From Nitrospirota bacterium (lineage in GTDB: Bacteria > Nitrospirota > Thermodesulfovibrionia > Thermodesulfovibrionales > JdFR-85): 56,207 nt of DNA. Numbering within the stretch: the first letter of the stretch is position 1; the number at the start of each line of letters is the position of its first letter. Location: NCBI GenBank assembly GCA_015492645.1, contig WGER01000030.1:1-56207 (forward strand), read 5' to 3'. Shown here piece by piece: positions 37,691 through 46,588 of the stretch. Both the position numbers and the translations under genes were made by a program. The notes beneath the pieces were generated by a model. That model was not told the origin of the DNA. It made no database searches and worked only from the letters and a program-made list of their open reading frames with translations.

Positions 37691-39340
37691 TCAGCCCACC
37701 ACCCTTATCACCTCTTCCACTGTGGTTATCCCCTTTTTCACCTTCTCCATCCCGTCCTCAATCAAGAGTCTCATACCTGACTGTACAGCCCTTGACTGTA
37801 TCTCTCCTGCGGGTGCCCTGCTGTAGATAAGGTCTTTGACCTCTCCATCTATCATAAGGAGTTCTCCAATGGCGGTCCTCCCCATGTACCCTGTAAGACC
37901 GCAGAATTCACACCCCTCTCCCCTGTAAACCCTTTCAGGGATCTCCTCCACCCCTGAGAATCTCAATCTACTCGCCTGCTCATCAGTTACAACCGTCTCG
38001 GTCTTGCAGTAGGGACATATCTTCCTCACAAGCCTCTGGGAGAGCACTGCAAGCAGAGACGAGGAAAGGAGTGTGCTGTCAACACCAAGGTCAAGAAGCC
38101 TGGGCACAGCAGTAACCGCATCATTTGTATGAAGGGTGCTCAGTACAAGGTGTCCTGTGATTGATGCCCTCACAGCAATGGTAGCCGTCTCCTGATCCCT
38201 TATCTCTCCTATCAACATCACATCAGGATCCTGTCGCATAAAGTTTCTGCCTGCTATCGCAAAGTCATATCCTGCCTTCAGGTTGACCTCCGTCTGCTTT
38301 ATCAAACTGATCCTGTATTCAACTGGGTCCTCCACTGTTATCACATTCTTCTCAAGGAGGTCGATCTCCCTCAATGCAGCATATAGGGTGGTTGTCTTTC
38401 CACTGCCGGTTGGTCCTGTTATGAGAATAATACCGTATGGCTTGGAGAAGAGGTATCTCAACTTCTTTGTCTCATCTGGTTCAAAACCCAGTCTCTCAAG
38501 TCTCAGAAGCGGGAGGGCACCCAGTAGTATCCTTATCACAACGTTCTCTCCATATATGGTAGGCACTGTAGAGACCCTCATGTCATAGTACCTGCCGAGA
38601 AAGGGGTACCTGAAAGAACCATCCTGTGGGAGTCTCTGTTCTGCAATATCCAGTTCAGACATCACCTTTATCTTTGATACCACACCAGAATGGGCCCTTC
38701 TTGGGAAACAGAAGGCGTGATGAAGCACACCGTCCACCCTGTAGAAGACATGGACACTCTCAGGTGATGGAGTTATATGTATATCTGTGGCGTTCTTTCT
38801 GATCCCATCCATAAGGATCAGTTCTGTGAGGGTTGATATATGAGTTGCCGTAACCTCATTCTTCAGTCTCTCAATCGTTTTGTCAAGGTTCTTCTGGATA
38901 GGATTTTCAAGAAAGAAGTATGCCTTCTCCTTTACGTCGTAAAAGGCCTCTGCATCAACCAGACATACCTTCACCGGAAGTCTCGTCAGCCTTGAAACAG
39001 TATCAATTGCCATTATATTGTTAGGGTCAATAACACCAATGTGGAACTGTCCATCCTTTATCTCGATCGGGATAAACTCTCCTCTGTCTGCCACATCTTT
39101 TGGTACCATCCTGAGTGCATCCTCTGAGACAGGGTGTTCCCTCAGGTCTATATAGGCAATACCGTACTGTTCGGCAAGCACCTCGCTTATCTCCTTGGAG
39201 GTAACAAAGCCCAGGCTGACAAGGGTCTCGCCAAGGAACTTTCCTGTAACCCTCTGCTGAGAGAGTGCAACCCTTACATGCTTCTCTGTAAGAAGCCCCT
39301 TCTCCCTCAGCAGTTCTCCTATCTTCTTTCTCTTAGACAC
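37691..39340 (-). CDS. mshE: MshE/GspE-type assembly ATPase
   Basis: A 549-aa hexameric ATPase: N1 domain (IGELLREKGLLTEKHVRVALSQQ), which in MshE binds cyclic di-GMP (the RLGE...-type motif is only loosely matched), Walker A GPTGSGKTT (309-317), Asp box TVEDPVEY, Walker B DVMLIGEIRDQETA, His box TGHLVLSTLHTNDA, and a four-Cys zinc site (CPYC...CEFC). GTG start 39340 overlaps the mshL stop. Confidence 0.93.
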   Translation of the reverse strand: MSKRKKIGELLREKGLLTEKHVRVALSQQRVTGKFLGETLVSLGFVTSKEISEVLAEQYGIAYIDLREHPVSEDALRMVPKDVADRGEFIPIEIKDGQFHIGVIDPNNIMAIDTVSRLTRLPVKVCLVDAEAFYDVKEKAYFFLENPIQKNLDKTIERLKNEVTATHISTLTELILMDGIRKNATDIHITPSPESVHVFYRVDGVLHHAFCFPRRAHSGVVSKIKVMSELDIAEQRLPQDGSFRYPFLGRYYDMRVSTVPTIYGENVVIRILLGALPLLRLERLGFEPDETKKLRYLFSKPYGIILITGPTGSGKTTTLYAALREIDLLEKNVITVEDPVEYRISLIKQTEVNLKAGYDFAIAGRNFMRQDPDVMLIGEIRDQETATIAVRASITGHLVLSTLHTNDAVTAVPRLLDLGVDSTLLSSSLLAVLSQRLVRKICPYCKTETVVTDEQASRLRFSGVEEIPERVYRGEGCEFCGLTGYMGRTAIGELLMIDGEVKDLIYSRAPAGEIQSRAVQSGMRLLIEDGMEKVKKGITTVEEVIRVVG

Positions 39341-40877
39341 CTTCCCTCAGGGTTAACACAGTGGGTTTCAACATTATCACCAGTTCTGTCCTCGCCTTCT
39401 GTTTGCTATGACTCTTGAAGATCGATCCTATCAGAGGGAGTCTGCCGAGGAAGGGGACCTGATTGTCTCTGGTCTCCTCTTTGGTGGAGATTAGTCCACC
39501 TATGACCACCATCTCTCCATCCCTCACCTTCACTGTGGTGCTCAGTTCTCTGAGGTCAACAGTCGGCAGGGTGAGTTCAATCCTGTTCTGTCCGACCTCT
39601 CCCAGTTGTCTCCTCTCAAGGCCCACCAGTTCGGATATAATCGGCGTGATTGTCATGGAGACAGTGCCATCCTGATGTATATAGGGTGCTATCCCGATAA
39701 TTATACCTGAAAGTATGCTCTCCGTCTCAGTGGAGAAGGTGACCTGGGTACCGGCAGCGGTCGCCGCAGTGGTGGTTGTGGTCTGTACCCTTGATATGAT
39801 GTCTGTACTCCTGCCGACTGTAAGGAGCGCTGTCTGGCCGTTCATGAGATTAACCCTTGGATTTGACAGGACCCTCACCTCTCCCATCTCTTCAAGTGCC
39901 CTCAGAAGGGCATTAAAGTTAAACTTTGTTATTGAGAGTTCGATATTCGGCTCCTCAGACTTTACTATCTCAGCAAAGTTGTTAAATTTTGCCCTGAACC
40001 CGTAGGTGAGATTACCGAGGCTGTCCCAGTTTATTCCGTATCTCAACCCCTCCTTCAGCCTCACCTCAACAATCCTCGCCTCTATCACCACCTGTCTGTT
40101 AAGAACCGCCTTCAGTTTTTCTATGTACTCCTGCACCCTCTTTAACTGGCCCTTTGTGCCAGTCACCACTATTGTGCCTGTCATCCTGTTGATGCTGAAG
40201 GACCCCTTTGGCGAGGCAGGGTCCTTGTCCTGAAGGATCTGCTCAAGGCCCTTCTCAATGGCCGTCCAGATATCCATCGTTCTTTCGGAAGAATTCCCGC
40301 TCAGAGAAACCTTCCCCTTTATCTGAGATGTCTCTGTGCCGGTTGTGCCGAGGATGTCACCTCCTACTTCTATACTGTATCTCTGTACCACAGGGGTATG
40401 GCCGAATTCAAAGACCCTGGTATCAGTGGCCTTTACATAGAGCACATTGCCCTTTATCTCGTAAAAATAATCTGTAGATGAGATAATGATCTCGATCGAT
40501 TCCCTGGCCGAAACGTTTCTGAGGGAGATGGTCACCTTCGTTTCAGGGTCAACCCCCCTCTGGAGGACAAGATTCAGGTCCACTGCATCAGCAATAGAAC
40601 GGAGGACGTCCCTCAGAGGGGCCCCGCTGACCGATATACTTACAGGCTCATTCAATGGCGAGAGACCCTCCTCTGCGGGGATAAACACGGGCTCTGAGAC
40701 AACCACCTTCTCACCAAAACCCTGTTCAGAGCCGGATGGAGGTAGGGCAGGGGCCGGTGGAGGAGCGGTCTCGACCTCCTCTCTCACAACCTCCCTCTCC
40801 TTTATACCCGCACAGGAGAGCAGTATAACTGCCATAATCAAGTAGAATCCAGAGTAAAGGGTTCTTTTGAGTTTCAT
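39333..40877 (-). CDS. mshL: MshL-type secretin lipoprotein
   Basis: A 514-aa outer-membrane secretin. A lipoprotein signal (MAVILLSCAG) precedes an N-domain (ISVSGAPLRDVLRSIADAVDLNLVLQRGVDPETKVTISLRNVSARESIEIII). The secretin domain follows (QVVIEARIVEVRL, RVLSNPRVNLMNGQTALLTVG, VRDGEMVVIGGLISTKEETRDNQVPFLGRLPLIGSIFKS). It forms the pilus exit pore. The length is short, like MshL rather than GspD. Shine-Dalgarno GGAGGTTA. Confidence 0.94.
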   Translation of the reverse strand: MKLKRTLYSGFYLIMAVILLSCAGIKEREVVREEVETAPPPAPALPPSGSEQGFGEKVVVSEPVFIPAEEGLSPLNEPVSISVSGAPLRDVLRSIADAVDLNLVLQRGVDPETKVTISLRNVSARESIEIIISSTDYFYEIKGNVLYVKATDTRVFEFGHTPVVQRYSIEVGGDILGTTGTETSQIKGKVSLSGNSSERTMDIWTAIEKGLEQILQDKDPASPKGSFSINRMTGTIVVTGTKGQLKRVQEYIEKLKAVLNRQVVIEARIVEVRLKEGLRYGINWDSLGNLTYGFRAKFNNFAEIVKSEEPNIELSITKFNFNALLRALEEMGEVRVLSNPRVNLMNGQTALLTVGRSTDIISRVQTTTTTAATAAGTQVTFSTETESILSGIIIGIAPYIHQDGTVSMTITPIISELVGLERRQLGEVGQNRIELTLPTVDLRELSTTVKVRDGEMVVIGGLISTKEETRDNQVPFLGRLPLIGSIFKSHSKQKARTELVIMLKPTVLTLREGV

Positions 40878-40878
40878 A

Positions 40879-41349
40879 TTAACCTCCAGTCTTTATAAAG
40901 ACCTTCCTTTTATCATCACCCTTCTGTAGTACCACATAGTTCTCCCCAATCTCTCTTACCAGGTACTCATCAATTGTATCCCCTTCCTTGACTGTGATAC
41001 CGTTTAACACAGCCAGTCTCTTTTTTCTACTCACCACAACCAGTTTGAGGTCCCATTCAGGAGGTCTCTTTTCTATTACTGTCTTCCCTTCCTTTCTCTC
41101 CTTTACCACTGCCATAACCCTCTTTACAATAGCAAAGGGGTCTTTAACAAAGGAAGGCACTTCAAGGGTGGGTGGTTCTGGTATCTCAGGAACCTCTCTC
41201 ACCTCTGAGATGTATTTATAGAGTCTCCTCTCTTCCTCCGAGACCATCCTCTCCTTCACAATACTCCGGCTGAGGAGAAATGAGAGGACCATCAATAAAG
41301 GGGGCAGAAGAAGCAGAACTGTGGTCTTAAGTAACTCCAGACCTCTCAT
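40879..41349 (-). CDS. MshK/PilP-like pilus assembly protein
   Basis: A 156-aa protein: one transmembrane helix (LLKTTVLLLLPPLLMVLSFLL), a Pro/Glu linker (EVREVPEIPEPPTLEVPSF) and a small C-terminal beta domain (WDLKLVVVSRKKRLAVLNGITVKEGDTIDEYLVREIGENYVVLQKGDDKRKVFI) of the PilP/GspC/MshK type that links the inner-membrane complex to the secretin. The ATG at 41349 with GGAGGAT is preferred to a start 24 nt upstream. Confidence 0.8.
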   Translation of the reverse strand: MRGLELLKTTVLLLLPPLLMVLSFLLSRSIVKERMVSEEERRLYKYISEVREVPEIPEPPTLEVPSFVKDPFAIVKRVMAVVKERKEGKTVIEKRPPEWDLKLVVVSRKKRLAVLNGITVKEGDTIDEYLVREIGENYVVLQKGDDKRKVFIKTGG

Positions 41350-41350
41350 A

Positions 41351-41884
41351 TCATCCTCCACTGCTGAGACCACCCTGCAATAGGGGCGTCAGGAGATATC
41401 CCTTTATAGTACACTGCAGTGAGTCCCTGGATGGCGAGGCCTCCACTATTATACTTTCATAGTAAAAAAGGGGGTAGGAGTTGAACCTGAGCCTCTGTAG
41501 CACCTTTAGTAGATTGAGAAACTCCTCAGTACGATAGGTTATTGTAACCGGCATCTTTACTGTATCGTCTTCCCTTACAAAACCATGTAGCCCCATTGAC
41601 AGTCCAGGCATGAGCCTGATCTGATCGACTCTCTGCAGAATCGCCTCCTCTGCTGATGTATTCACCGGAACCATCACAGATGCCTTCTGTATATTCCCTC
41701 TTATCCTCTCTATCTCCTTTAACATATACTCCCTCTTGCCGGCAATCACCTGGAGCATGGTCCTGTACTCACTCAGCAACTCTGTCTCATATATCACAAT
41801 TGTGGTGAGCCCTATCAGCGCAGAGACAATTACCCCAATTAACAGATAAAGGATGAGTTTCTTCTTGATTATATAGAAATACAT
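41351..41884 (-). CDS. mshJ: MshJ/PilO-like protein
   Basis: A 177-aa protein: N-terminal transmembrane helix (IIKKKLILYLLIGVIVSALIGLTTIVIY), a coiled-coil (YRTMLQVIAGKREYMLKEIERIRGNIQKA) and a PilO-like ferredoxin fold (MPGLSMGLHGFVREDDTVKMPVTITYRTEEFLNLLKVLQRL). The ATG at 41884 is 1 nt after the stop of the PilM-PilN fusion. It partners PilN in the alignment complex. Confidence 0.85.
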   Translation of the reverse strand: MYFYIIKKKLILYLLIGVIVSALIGLTTIVIYETELLSEYRTMLQVIAGKREYMLKEIERIRGNIQKASVMVPVNTSAEEAILQRVDQIRLMPGLSMGLHGFVREDDTVKMPVTITYRTEEFLNLLKVLQRLRFNSYPLFYYESIIVEASPSRDSLQCTIKGYLLTPLLQGGLSSGG

Positions 41885-41885
41885 C

Positions 41886-43274
41886 CTATCGCATCTCCTC
41901 AAGTGTCCCTGCAATGATAAAAGTCCCCTCATCCAGCCTGAAGGTCTCACCACTTATCTTTATGCCTGTGCTGCTGAGAGACTCCATGAAGGCCCTTAAG
42001 GTCCTCTGCCTTTGCAGGAGACCCTCTCCGTCTACCCTTCCCTTTATAGTAAATGAGAGGCTGTTCATCTGACGTTCAACCTTTACCTGGTCAATTGTGA
42101 TGCCAGATGCTGTCTCCGAGACCTTTATAAAGAACTCTGCCGGAGAGGTCTCTCTCATCAACGACTGAAGGGTCTGGATCTTCTCCTCATAACCCTTCCA
42201 CTTCTGAAACTCTCTCTGATATACGGCATTTATCTGCCGTATATCAGACACCTCCCCCCTCAACATATTGATGGAGTCTCTTACAGTCTTCAACTCATTC
42301 AGTTTCACAGGCAAAACAGCCACAAGAAATGCTGAAAGGACCGCCATGAGCAGGCTGGATACAGTGAGATACCGGTTGACATTTCTGTAGAATCGGTAAT
42401 CCCCTGGCAGGAACATCTTCTCCTGTGGGACCCCCCTCCTGAGGAGAGGGCTCAGAAGGGATGCCCTCCTTTTCAGTGTTGTCGCAATGGGGAGGATATA
42501 CTCTACCATGTCGGTAGCCTTAAGGGACTGTGAAAACTCAACAGAGGGAGTTACAAGACTGCTGAGGGGTATAACTGGTAATGTTGAAAGGTCCTCTGAG
42601 ACCTCCTGCTGTCCCACGAGATATACCACCTCAGGCACAAGACCAAGCCTCTGCCTGGAGTAGTTGACTGTCATATTTATGCTCTGTATGTCCGAGTCGT
42701 CCAACCAGAGAGGAGAACCACGGAGTCTCCTTAAAAGATAGAGAACACCTCTGTAACAGAGGAGCACAGCCCTGTCTTCCGCCCTCCGGAAAACAAACAG
42801 GGAAGGGGTGTCAACCTCTGGAATGAGGTTGAGAAGGGGCAGGTAATTTGGGATCAGGGCCTCCACCTTTTTGCCGAATCCCAGAAAGATGTGTAGATAT
42901 CTGTCCACAGAGGCCCTCGGTATCGCAAAGACCAGGACCTCTGTCTGGGGCTGCGCCTCTGTGAGTTTCTGACCGGTGATGAAATATGAGTAAAGCCATT
43001 CTGATACATCAGGATTCTGGGCGTGGAGTTCCCTTTCTATCAGCAGTTGTAGTGCCTTACCCCTTGCCGGTGGCAGTACAAAGGTGTCCTGGAACAGGTC
43101 TGGAAAGTGTATGTTCAGGTAAAATTCCCTGTTTTTTTCTGATCTCAGGTAGTCTTCAACCCCCTGCTCCTGTATATTGAACACCTCTTCCACAATGGTC
43201 TTTCCACCCCTCTGCTTGGTGTACACGACCTTGAGGGAACCATTTTCAATACTTATACCCACCCTATGGCCCAT
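41886..43274 (-). CDS. mshI: MshI-type PilM-PilN fusion
   Basis: A 462-aa fusion. Residues 1-290 resemble the cytoplasmic actin-like PilM/GspL-N fold (HRVGISIENGSLKVVYT, ERELHAQNPDVSEWLYSYFI, LIPNYLPLLNLIPEVDTPSLFVFRRAEDRAVLLCYRG). A transmembrane helix at about 302-322 and a PilN periplasmic part follow (LNELKTVRDSINMLRGEVSDIRQINAVYQREFQKW, ITIDQVKVERQMNSLSFTIKG). In canonical type IV pili these are separate proteins. It overlaps the transposase-like gene upstream by 11 nt. Confidence 0.88.
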   Translation of the reverse strand: MGHRVGISIENGSLKVVYTKQRGGKTIVEEVFNIQEQGVEDYLRSEKNREFYLNIHFPDLFQDTFVLPPARGKALQLLIERELHAQNPDVSEWLYSYFITGQKLTEAQPQTEVLVFAIPRASVDRYLHIFLGFGKKVEALIPNYLPLLNLIPEVDTPSLFVFRRAEDRAVLLCYRGVLYLLRRLRGSPLWLDDSDIQSINMTVNYSRQRLGLVPEVVYLVGQQEVSEDLSTLPVIPLSSLVTPSVEFSQSLKATDMVEYILPIATTLKRRASLLSPLLRRGVPQEKMFLPGDYRFYRNVNRYLTVSSLLMAVLSAFLVAVLPVKLNELKTVRDSINMLRGEVSDIRQINAVYQREFQKWKGYEEKIQTLQSLMRETSPAEFFIKVSETASGITIDQVKVERQMNSLSFTIKGRVDGEGLLQRQRTLRAFMESLSSTGIKISGETFRLDEGTFIIAGTLEEMR

Positions 43275-44211
43275 ACCTCTGCCTCAATCTCTCAAGAAGC
43301 CTCCTGTAGGTCTCTGAGAGGTCACTGTCAGATGCCATACGTAATTCAAATCTCCTGCATGCCTGAGCCACTGCTGCATAGTCCATTCCATACAGCCTGC
43401 CTATCTCTTTGAGTGTAAGAGGTGTAAGGCTCTTAAGCATATAAAGGCTCAACTGCCTCAGTCCATTACCCCTCTTTCTGAGAAAGATCTCCTCCCTGCT
43501 GATTGAAAATTCTGAAATAATTACATTGTATATCTCTTCTGGTGTATACCTTATTAAATCTCTGTAACGGTCCTCAGGTAGAATATTATCTGAGATGAGT
43601 CTGTTAATAAACCCCCTGTCTCCGAGAATAACCCCCCTGTGGGCAGCCCTGAAGGGTTCAAATCCGGAGACCTCGCCCAGCAACCTCTTATATCTGCTTC
43701 TGGCCCTCTTGAGGCTTCTGTCAAGTCTATGAAGGACTTCTCTGTATCTGAGCCCCTCTATTGTTTTCTCACACCCCATGTAGTCACCATAACTGCTCCA
43801 GGGGTAGGCATCAATATCTACCACAAGTTTCTCCTTCAGGGGCACCAGATGTATGTATGCGGTAAGCAGAAGGAGATATCTTTCAGGCTCTATCACCAGA
43901 GACCTGTATCTGCCCTGAAATATACTCCCCTTTATCCTGTATTTATTCCTGAACCAGTTTGCGTAGGCTGAATTGAGATAATGCATCCCCTCCGAGATAT
44001 TTGGCAGAGGCGTCCTTACAAGCAGGTGATACCCCTTCGGTGTCAGACAGTAGGCATAACAGAGGAATGAGTACTTCTGGAGTGTCTCTTTCAGTTTCTT
44101 CATAAAGACCATTCTGTCTTTATCCTCTTTGAATATCTCCTCCTCTCTATGCCCCCTTACAAGGAGATAGTAAAAGGCGTCACTGCAGACTACTCTTAAG
44201 GGCCTTGCCAT
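43264..44211 (-). CDS. REP-associated tyrosine transposase-like protein with eroded HUH motif
   Basis: A 315-aa RAYT-type protein: MARPLRVVCSDAFYYLLVRGHREEEIFKEDKDR, YCLTPKGYHLLVRTPLPNISEGMHYLNSAYANWF, KGSIFQGRYRSLVIEPERYLLLLTAYIHLVPLKEKLV. The usual PNHYHLLV becomes PKGYHLLV, so the first His of the HUH metal site is Gly60. The Tyr of YIHL (119) is kept. The C-terminal part (about 250-300) ends in a DnaA-C/HTH-like segment (LTLKEIGRLYGMDYAAVAQACRRFE). It is the first gene of the pilus operon, with its own leaderless-type promoter. Probably not an active transposase; perhaps a co-opted DNA-binding regulator. Confidence 0.85.
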   Translation of the reverse strand: MARPLRVVCSDAFYYLLVRGHREEEIFKEDKDRMVFMKKLKETLQKYSFLCYAYCLTPKGYHLLVRTPLPNISEGMHYLNSAYANWFRNKYRIKGSIFQGRYRSLVIEPERYLLLLTAYIHLVPLKEKLVVDIDAYPWSSYGDYMGCEKTIEGLRYREVLHRLDRSLKRARSRYKRLLGEVSGFEPFRAAHRGVILGDRGFINRLISDNILPEDRYRDLIRYTPEEIYNVIISEFSISREEIFLRKRGNGLRQLSLYMLKSLTPLTLKEIGRLYGMDYAAVAQACRRFELRMASDSDLSETYRRLLERLRQRYGP

Positions 44212-44217
44212 GCCAAA

Positions 44218-44226
44218 ATTTTAACA
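44218..44226 (-). promoter_or_regulatory. extended -10 promoter of the transposase-like gene and pilus operon
   Basis: The minus strand reads TGT-TAAAAT, 6 nt, then the ATG at 44211, the same arrangement as before mlaE. No Shine-Dalgarno site. Confidence 0.55.
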
Positions 44227-44399
44227 TATTTTTCATTAAATGTCAAATGTTTAGACCAGACCCCACGATAAAAAACCTTTTAATTCAAATCAATTATTAA
44301 TCTAAAAGAAATTTTTGATTAAGAAATATAAATTATCGCTTTAGAAAATCAGAGATTTTTATAAAGACTCACGGAGACTCCCACCTGTTCTCCATGAAC

Positions 44400-44408
44400 T
44401 GATATAAT
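44400..44408 (+). promoter_or_regulatory. extended -10 promoter of the TMTC-like gene, probably leaderless
   Basis: TGA-TATAAT, 8 nt, then the ATG at 44417. No Shine-Dalgarno site and no good -35. The region to the left (44227-44399) holds A/T-rich sequence and a small AAAATCagaGATTTTT hairpin resembling repeat family 2. Confidence 0.55.
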
Positions 44409-44416
44409 GAATAGTT

Positions 44417-46588
44417 ATGTCTCGCAAGAAAAAGAAAGCACAGAGTCCAGAGGAAAAAGGGGGGATGTATCTGTATGCCACCCTGTTTGTCTTCCTTGCA
44501 ATATTTCTCTCCTATTCACCGGCCCTTAATGGACCCTGGGCACTTGACGATATAGTCGTTAATCGGAGTTTGAGTATAGATGACCTCTCCAGTATTGCCG
44601 GGTACAGGAGCATCTCCATGCTCAGTTTCAGGTTGAATCAGACAATAGGTGGTCTGAACCCCCTTGCATACCGTATTGTTAACCTCATTATCCATGGTAT
44701 AAACTCACTGCTGCTTCTGTGGCTGTCCCACCTCACACTGAGGCGTTTTGATTTAGATCGGAGAGTCGTCTTCTCCGCATCAGTACTCATCTCGGTTACA
44801 TTTGCACTCCATCCGCTCAATATAAATGCGGTCACCTATATTGTACAGAGGATGGCATCCCTTGCATGTATGTTTGTCCTCCTGGCCCTGATCTCCTACT
44901 ACTATGCAGTCACCTCTAAAAGTTTATTTATGAAGGCACCTCTGTATACCCTTTCCCTCTCCTTTATGCTCTTGGGAGTACTGTCAAAGGAAAACGCGAT
45001 TGTAGCCCCTCTGCTTATACTCCTTTATGACTGTTTCTTTATCAGTGCCTCTGATCAGAGAAGGGCCTTCCTCAGGAGGGCCCTTATTGCCCTGATTATC
45101 GGGGGTGCTGCCATTTCTATCTCATTCTTTATGCTTGGCCTTGGAGATACCCTCAAACAACTGCTTTCGATCTTTACGGAGAAGTTCAACGTCCCTGTGG
45201 AGCAGTATCCATGGGTTGCTACTGATGCATTCTGGAGCCCAAAGGAACACATCCTCACCGAGTTCAGGGTCATCTGCAGATACCTGTTCCTCATACTCCT
45301 TCCGCTGCCAGGACTGCTGGTTTTCGACTACTGGGGATATCCCATCTCAAAGGGATTTCTTGACCCACCCCATACACTCCTGGCCTTTTTAATCATATTG
45401 ATAATCCTCATCTCCTCAATCCTCTTCCATAAAAGGGTCCCCCTCCTTTCCTTCGGGTTACTCTGGTACTTCCTTTCTATCTCACTCGAGAGTTTTATAG
45501 CCATAGGCTCTGATATCTACTTTGAACACCGCAACTATCTACCCCTTACAGGACTCCTGCTCGGTCTTGTCTCATACCTCGTAATGAGATTCCTGAAGAG
45601 TCCAAGTTATCCAAAGGCATGGACAGCGGCCATCATATTGAGCCTCCTTCTGGGTGGCCTCACCTTTCAGAGGAATCTCACTTACAGGGACTCCTCCACT
45701 CTCTGGATGGATACCCTCAAGAAGGCACCGTCAAATATCAGGGCAATGGTGGCCCTGGGTAATTACTATCTCAGCAGGACGGAGTTTGAGAGTGCCAGGA
45801 CCTATTACAGGAAGGCGATTCAGGAGAGTGCAAAACTGAGAAAACCCACCTTTTTTACATCAGCCGCCTTCTCACTCGGTATGATTAACCTCTATACTGG
45901 AGACACAGGCGTCACAGAGGGTCTGCTTACACTCATGGAGAGGACCACTGTCGATAATGTATTCTACAGGACATTGAAGGGTTTTTACCTCATGCAGAAA
46001 AACAGGTTACAGATGGCTATAAAGGAACTCAAACTGGCACTCCAGATGCCATCGAGGGATGTCGAGAAGGCATCTATTCTGACCCTCCTTGGCGATGCAT
46101 ATCTGAGAAGAGGCGATCACCGGCGTGCAGAGTCCTACTATATGGAGGCACTAAAACTGGTCCCGGGGCATGCACCAGCATACTACGGCATTGCCCAGAT
46201 CAGGCTGAGGGAGAGGAAACCATCAGAGGCGAAGAGGATGCTTGAGATGGCGAGGGAGTCCGATCCTGACAACCCCCTTGTCCTGGCAGACCTTGCTGAG
46301 GTCCTGCTTCTCAAGGGCAGACTGCAGGAGGCCGAGAAACTTGCCAGACAGGCACTTCTTCATTCACCCCCTTTCAGGAACCCCTATCTCACGATGGGTA
46401 ACATCCTTGTATATGAGGGAAAAGAAGAAGAGGCTGAAAGGTACTACAGGATGGCCGTTCAGAGAGGTGCATCCCGGAGGACGGTCCTGCTCGGGATGGC
46501 AAGGTCCTACTATCTCAGAGGAGACATAAAAAAGGCAGAGGAGATTCTGAAGGAGGTGCAGGGTGCGGGTACTCCTGATAACAAATGA
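44417..46588 (+). CDS. TMTC-like polytopic GT-C protein with TPR repeats
   Basis: A 723-aa protein. Residues 18-420 hold about ten hydrophobic helices. The first luminal loop has an acidic pair (WALDDIVV), followed by AYRIVNLIIHGINSLLLLWL and FALHPLNINAVTYIVQRMASLACMFVLLALISYYYA. These resemble the TMTC/PMT-like GT-C family (DUF1736 type). At least seven TPR repeats follow (AMVALGNYYLSRTEFESARTYYRKAI, ILTLLGDAYLRRGDHRRAESYYMEALKLVPGHAPAYYGIAQI). GT-C/TPR proteins transfer lipid-linked mannose to proteins in eukaryotes. Here a protein or pilin glycosylation role is inference from its divergent position to the pilus operon. Confidence 0.85.
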   Translation: MSRKKKKAQSPEEKGGMYLYATLFVFLAIFLSYSPALNGPWALDDIVVNRSLSIDDLSSIAGYRSISMLSFRLNQTIGGLNPLAYRIVNLIIHGINSLLLLWLSHLTLRRFDLDRRVVFSASVLISVTFALHPLNINAVTYIVQRMASLACMFVLLALISYYYAVTSKSLFMKAPLYTLSLSFMLLGVLSKENAIVAPLLILLYDCFFISASDQRRAFLRRALIALIIGGAAISISFFMLGLGDTLKQLLSIFTEKFNVPVEQYPWVATDAFWSPKEHILTEFRVICRYLFLILLPLPGLLVFDYWGYPISKGFLDPPHTLLAFLIILIILISSILFHKRVPLLSFGLLWYFLSISLESFIAIGSDIYFEHRNYLPLTGLLLGLVSYLVMRFLKSPSYPKAWTAAIILSLLLGGLTFQRNLTYRDSSTLWMDTLKKAPSNIRAMVALGNYYLSRTEFESARTYYRKAIQESAKLRKPTFFTSAAFSLGMINLYTGDTGVTEGLLTLMERTTVDNVFYRTLKGFYLMQKNRLQMAIKELKLALQMPSRDVEKASILTLLGDAYLRRGDHRRAESYYMEALKLVPGHAPAYYGIAQIRLRERKPSEAKRMLEMARESDPDNPLVLADLAEVLLLKGRLQEAEKLARQALLHSPPFRNPYLTMGNILVYEGKEEEAERYYRMAVQRGASRRTVLLGMARSYYLRGDIKKAEEILKEVQGAGTPDNK

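Noticed and set aside
34170-43274. Classical type II secretion system
   Set aside because: Protein lengths, the PilM-PilN fusion, the MshM/ExeA-like ATPase with SH3 and the MshN-like TPR protein fit MSHA loci better. No gspG-K pseudopilins are present.
43264-44211. Active IS200/IS605 element
   Set aside because: The HUH motif is broken, no flanking subterminal palindromes typical of IS200/605 were seen, and the gene is integrated in an operon by overlap.
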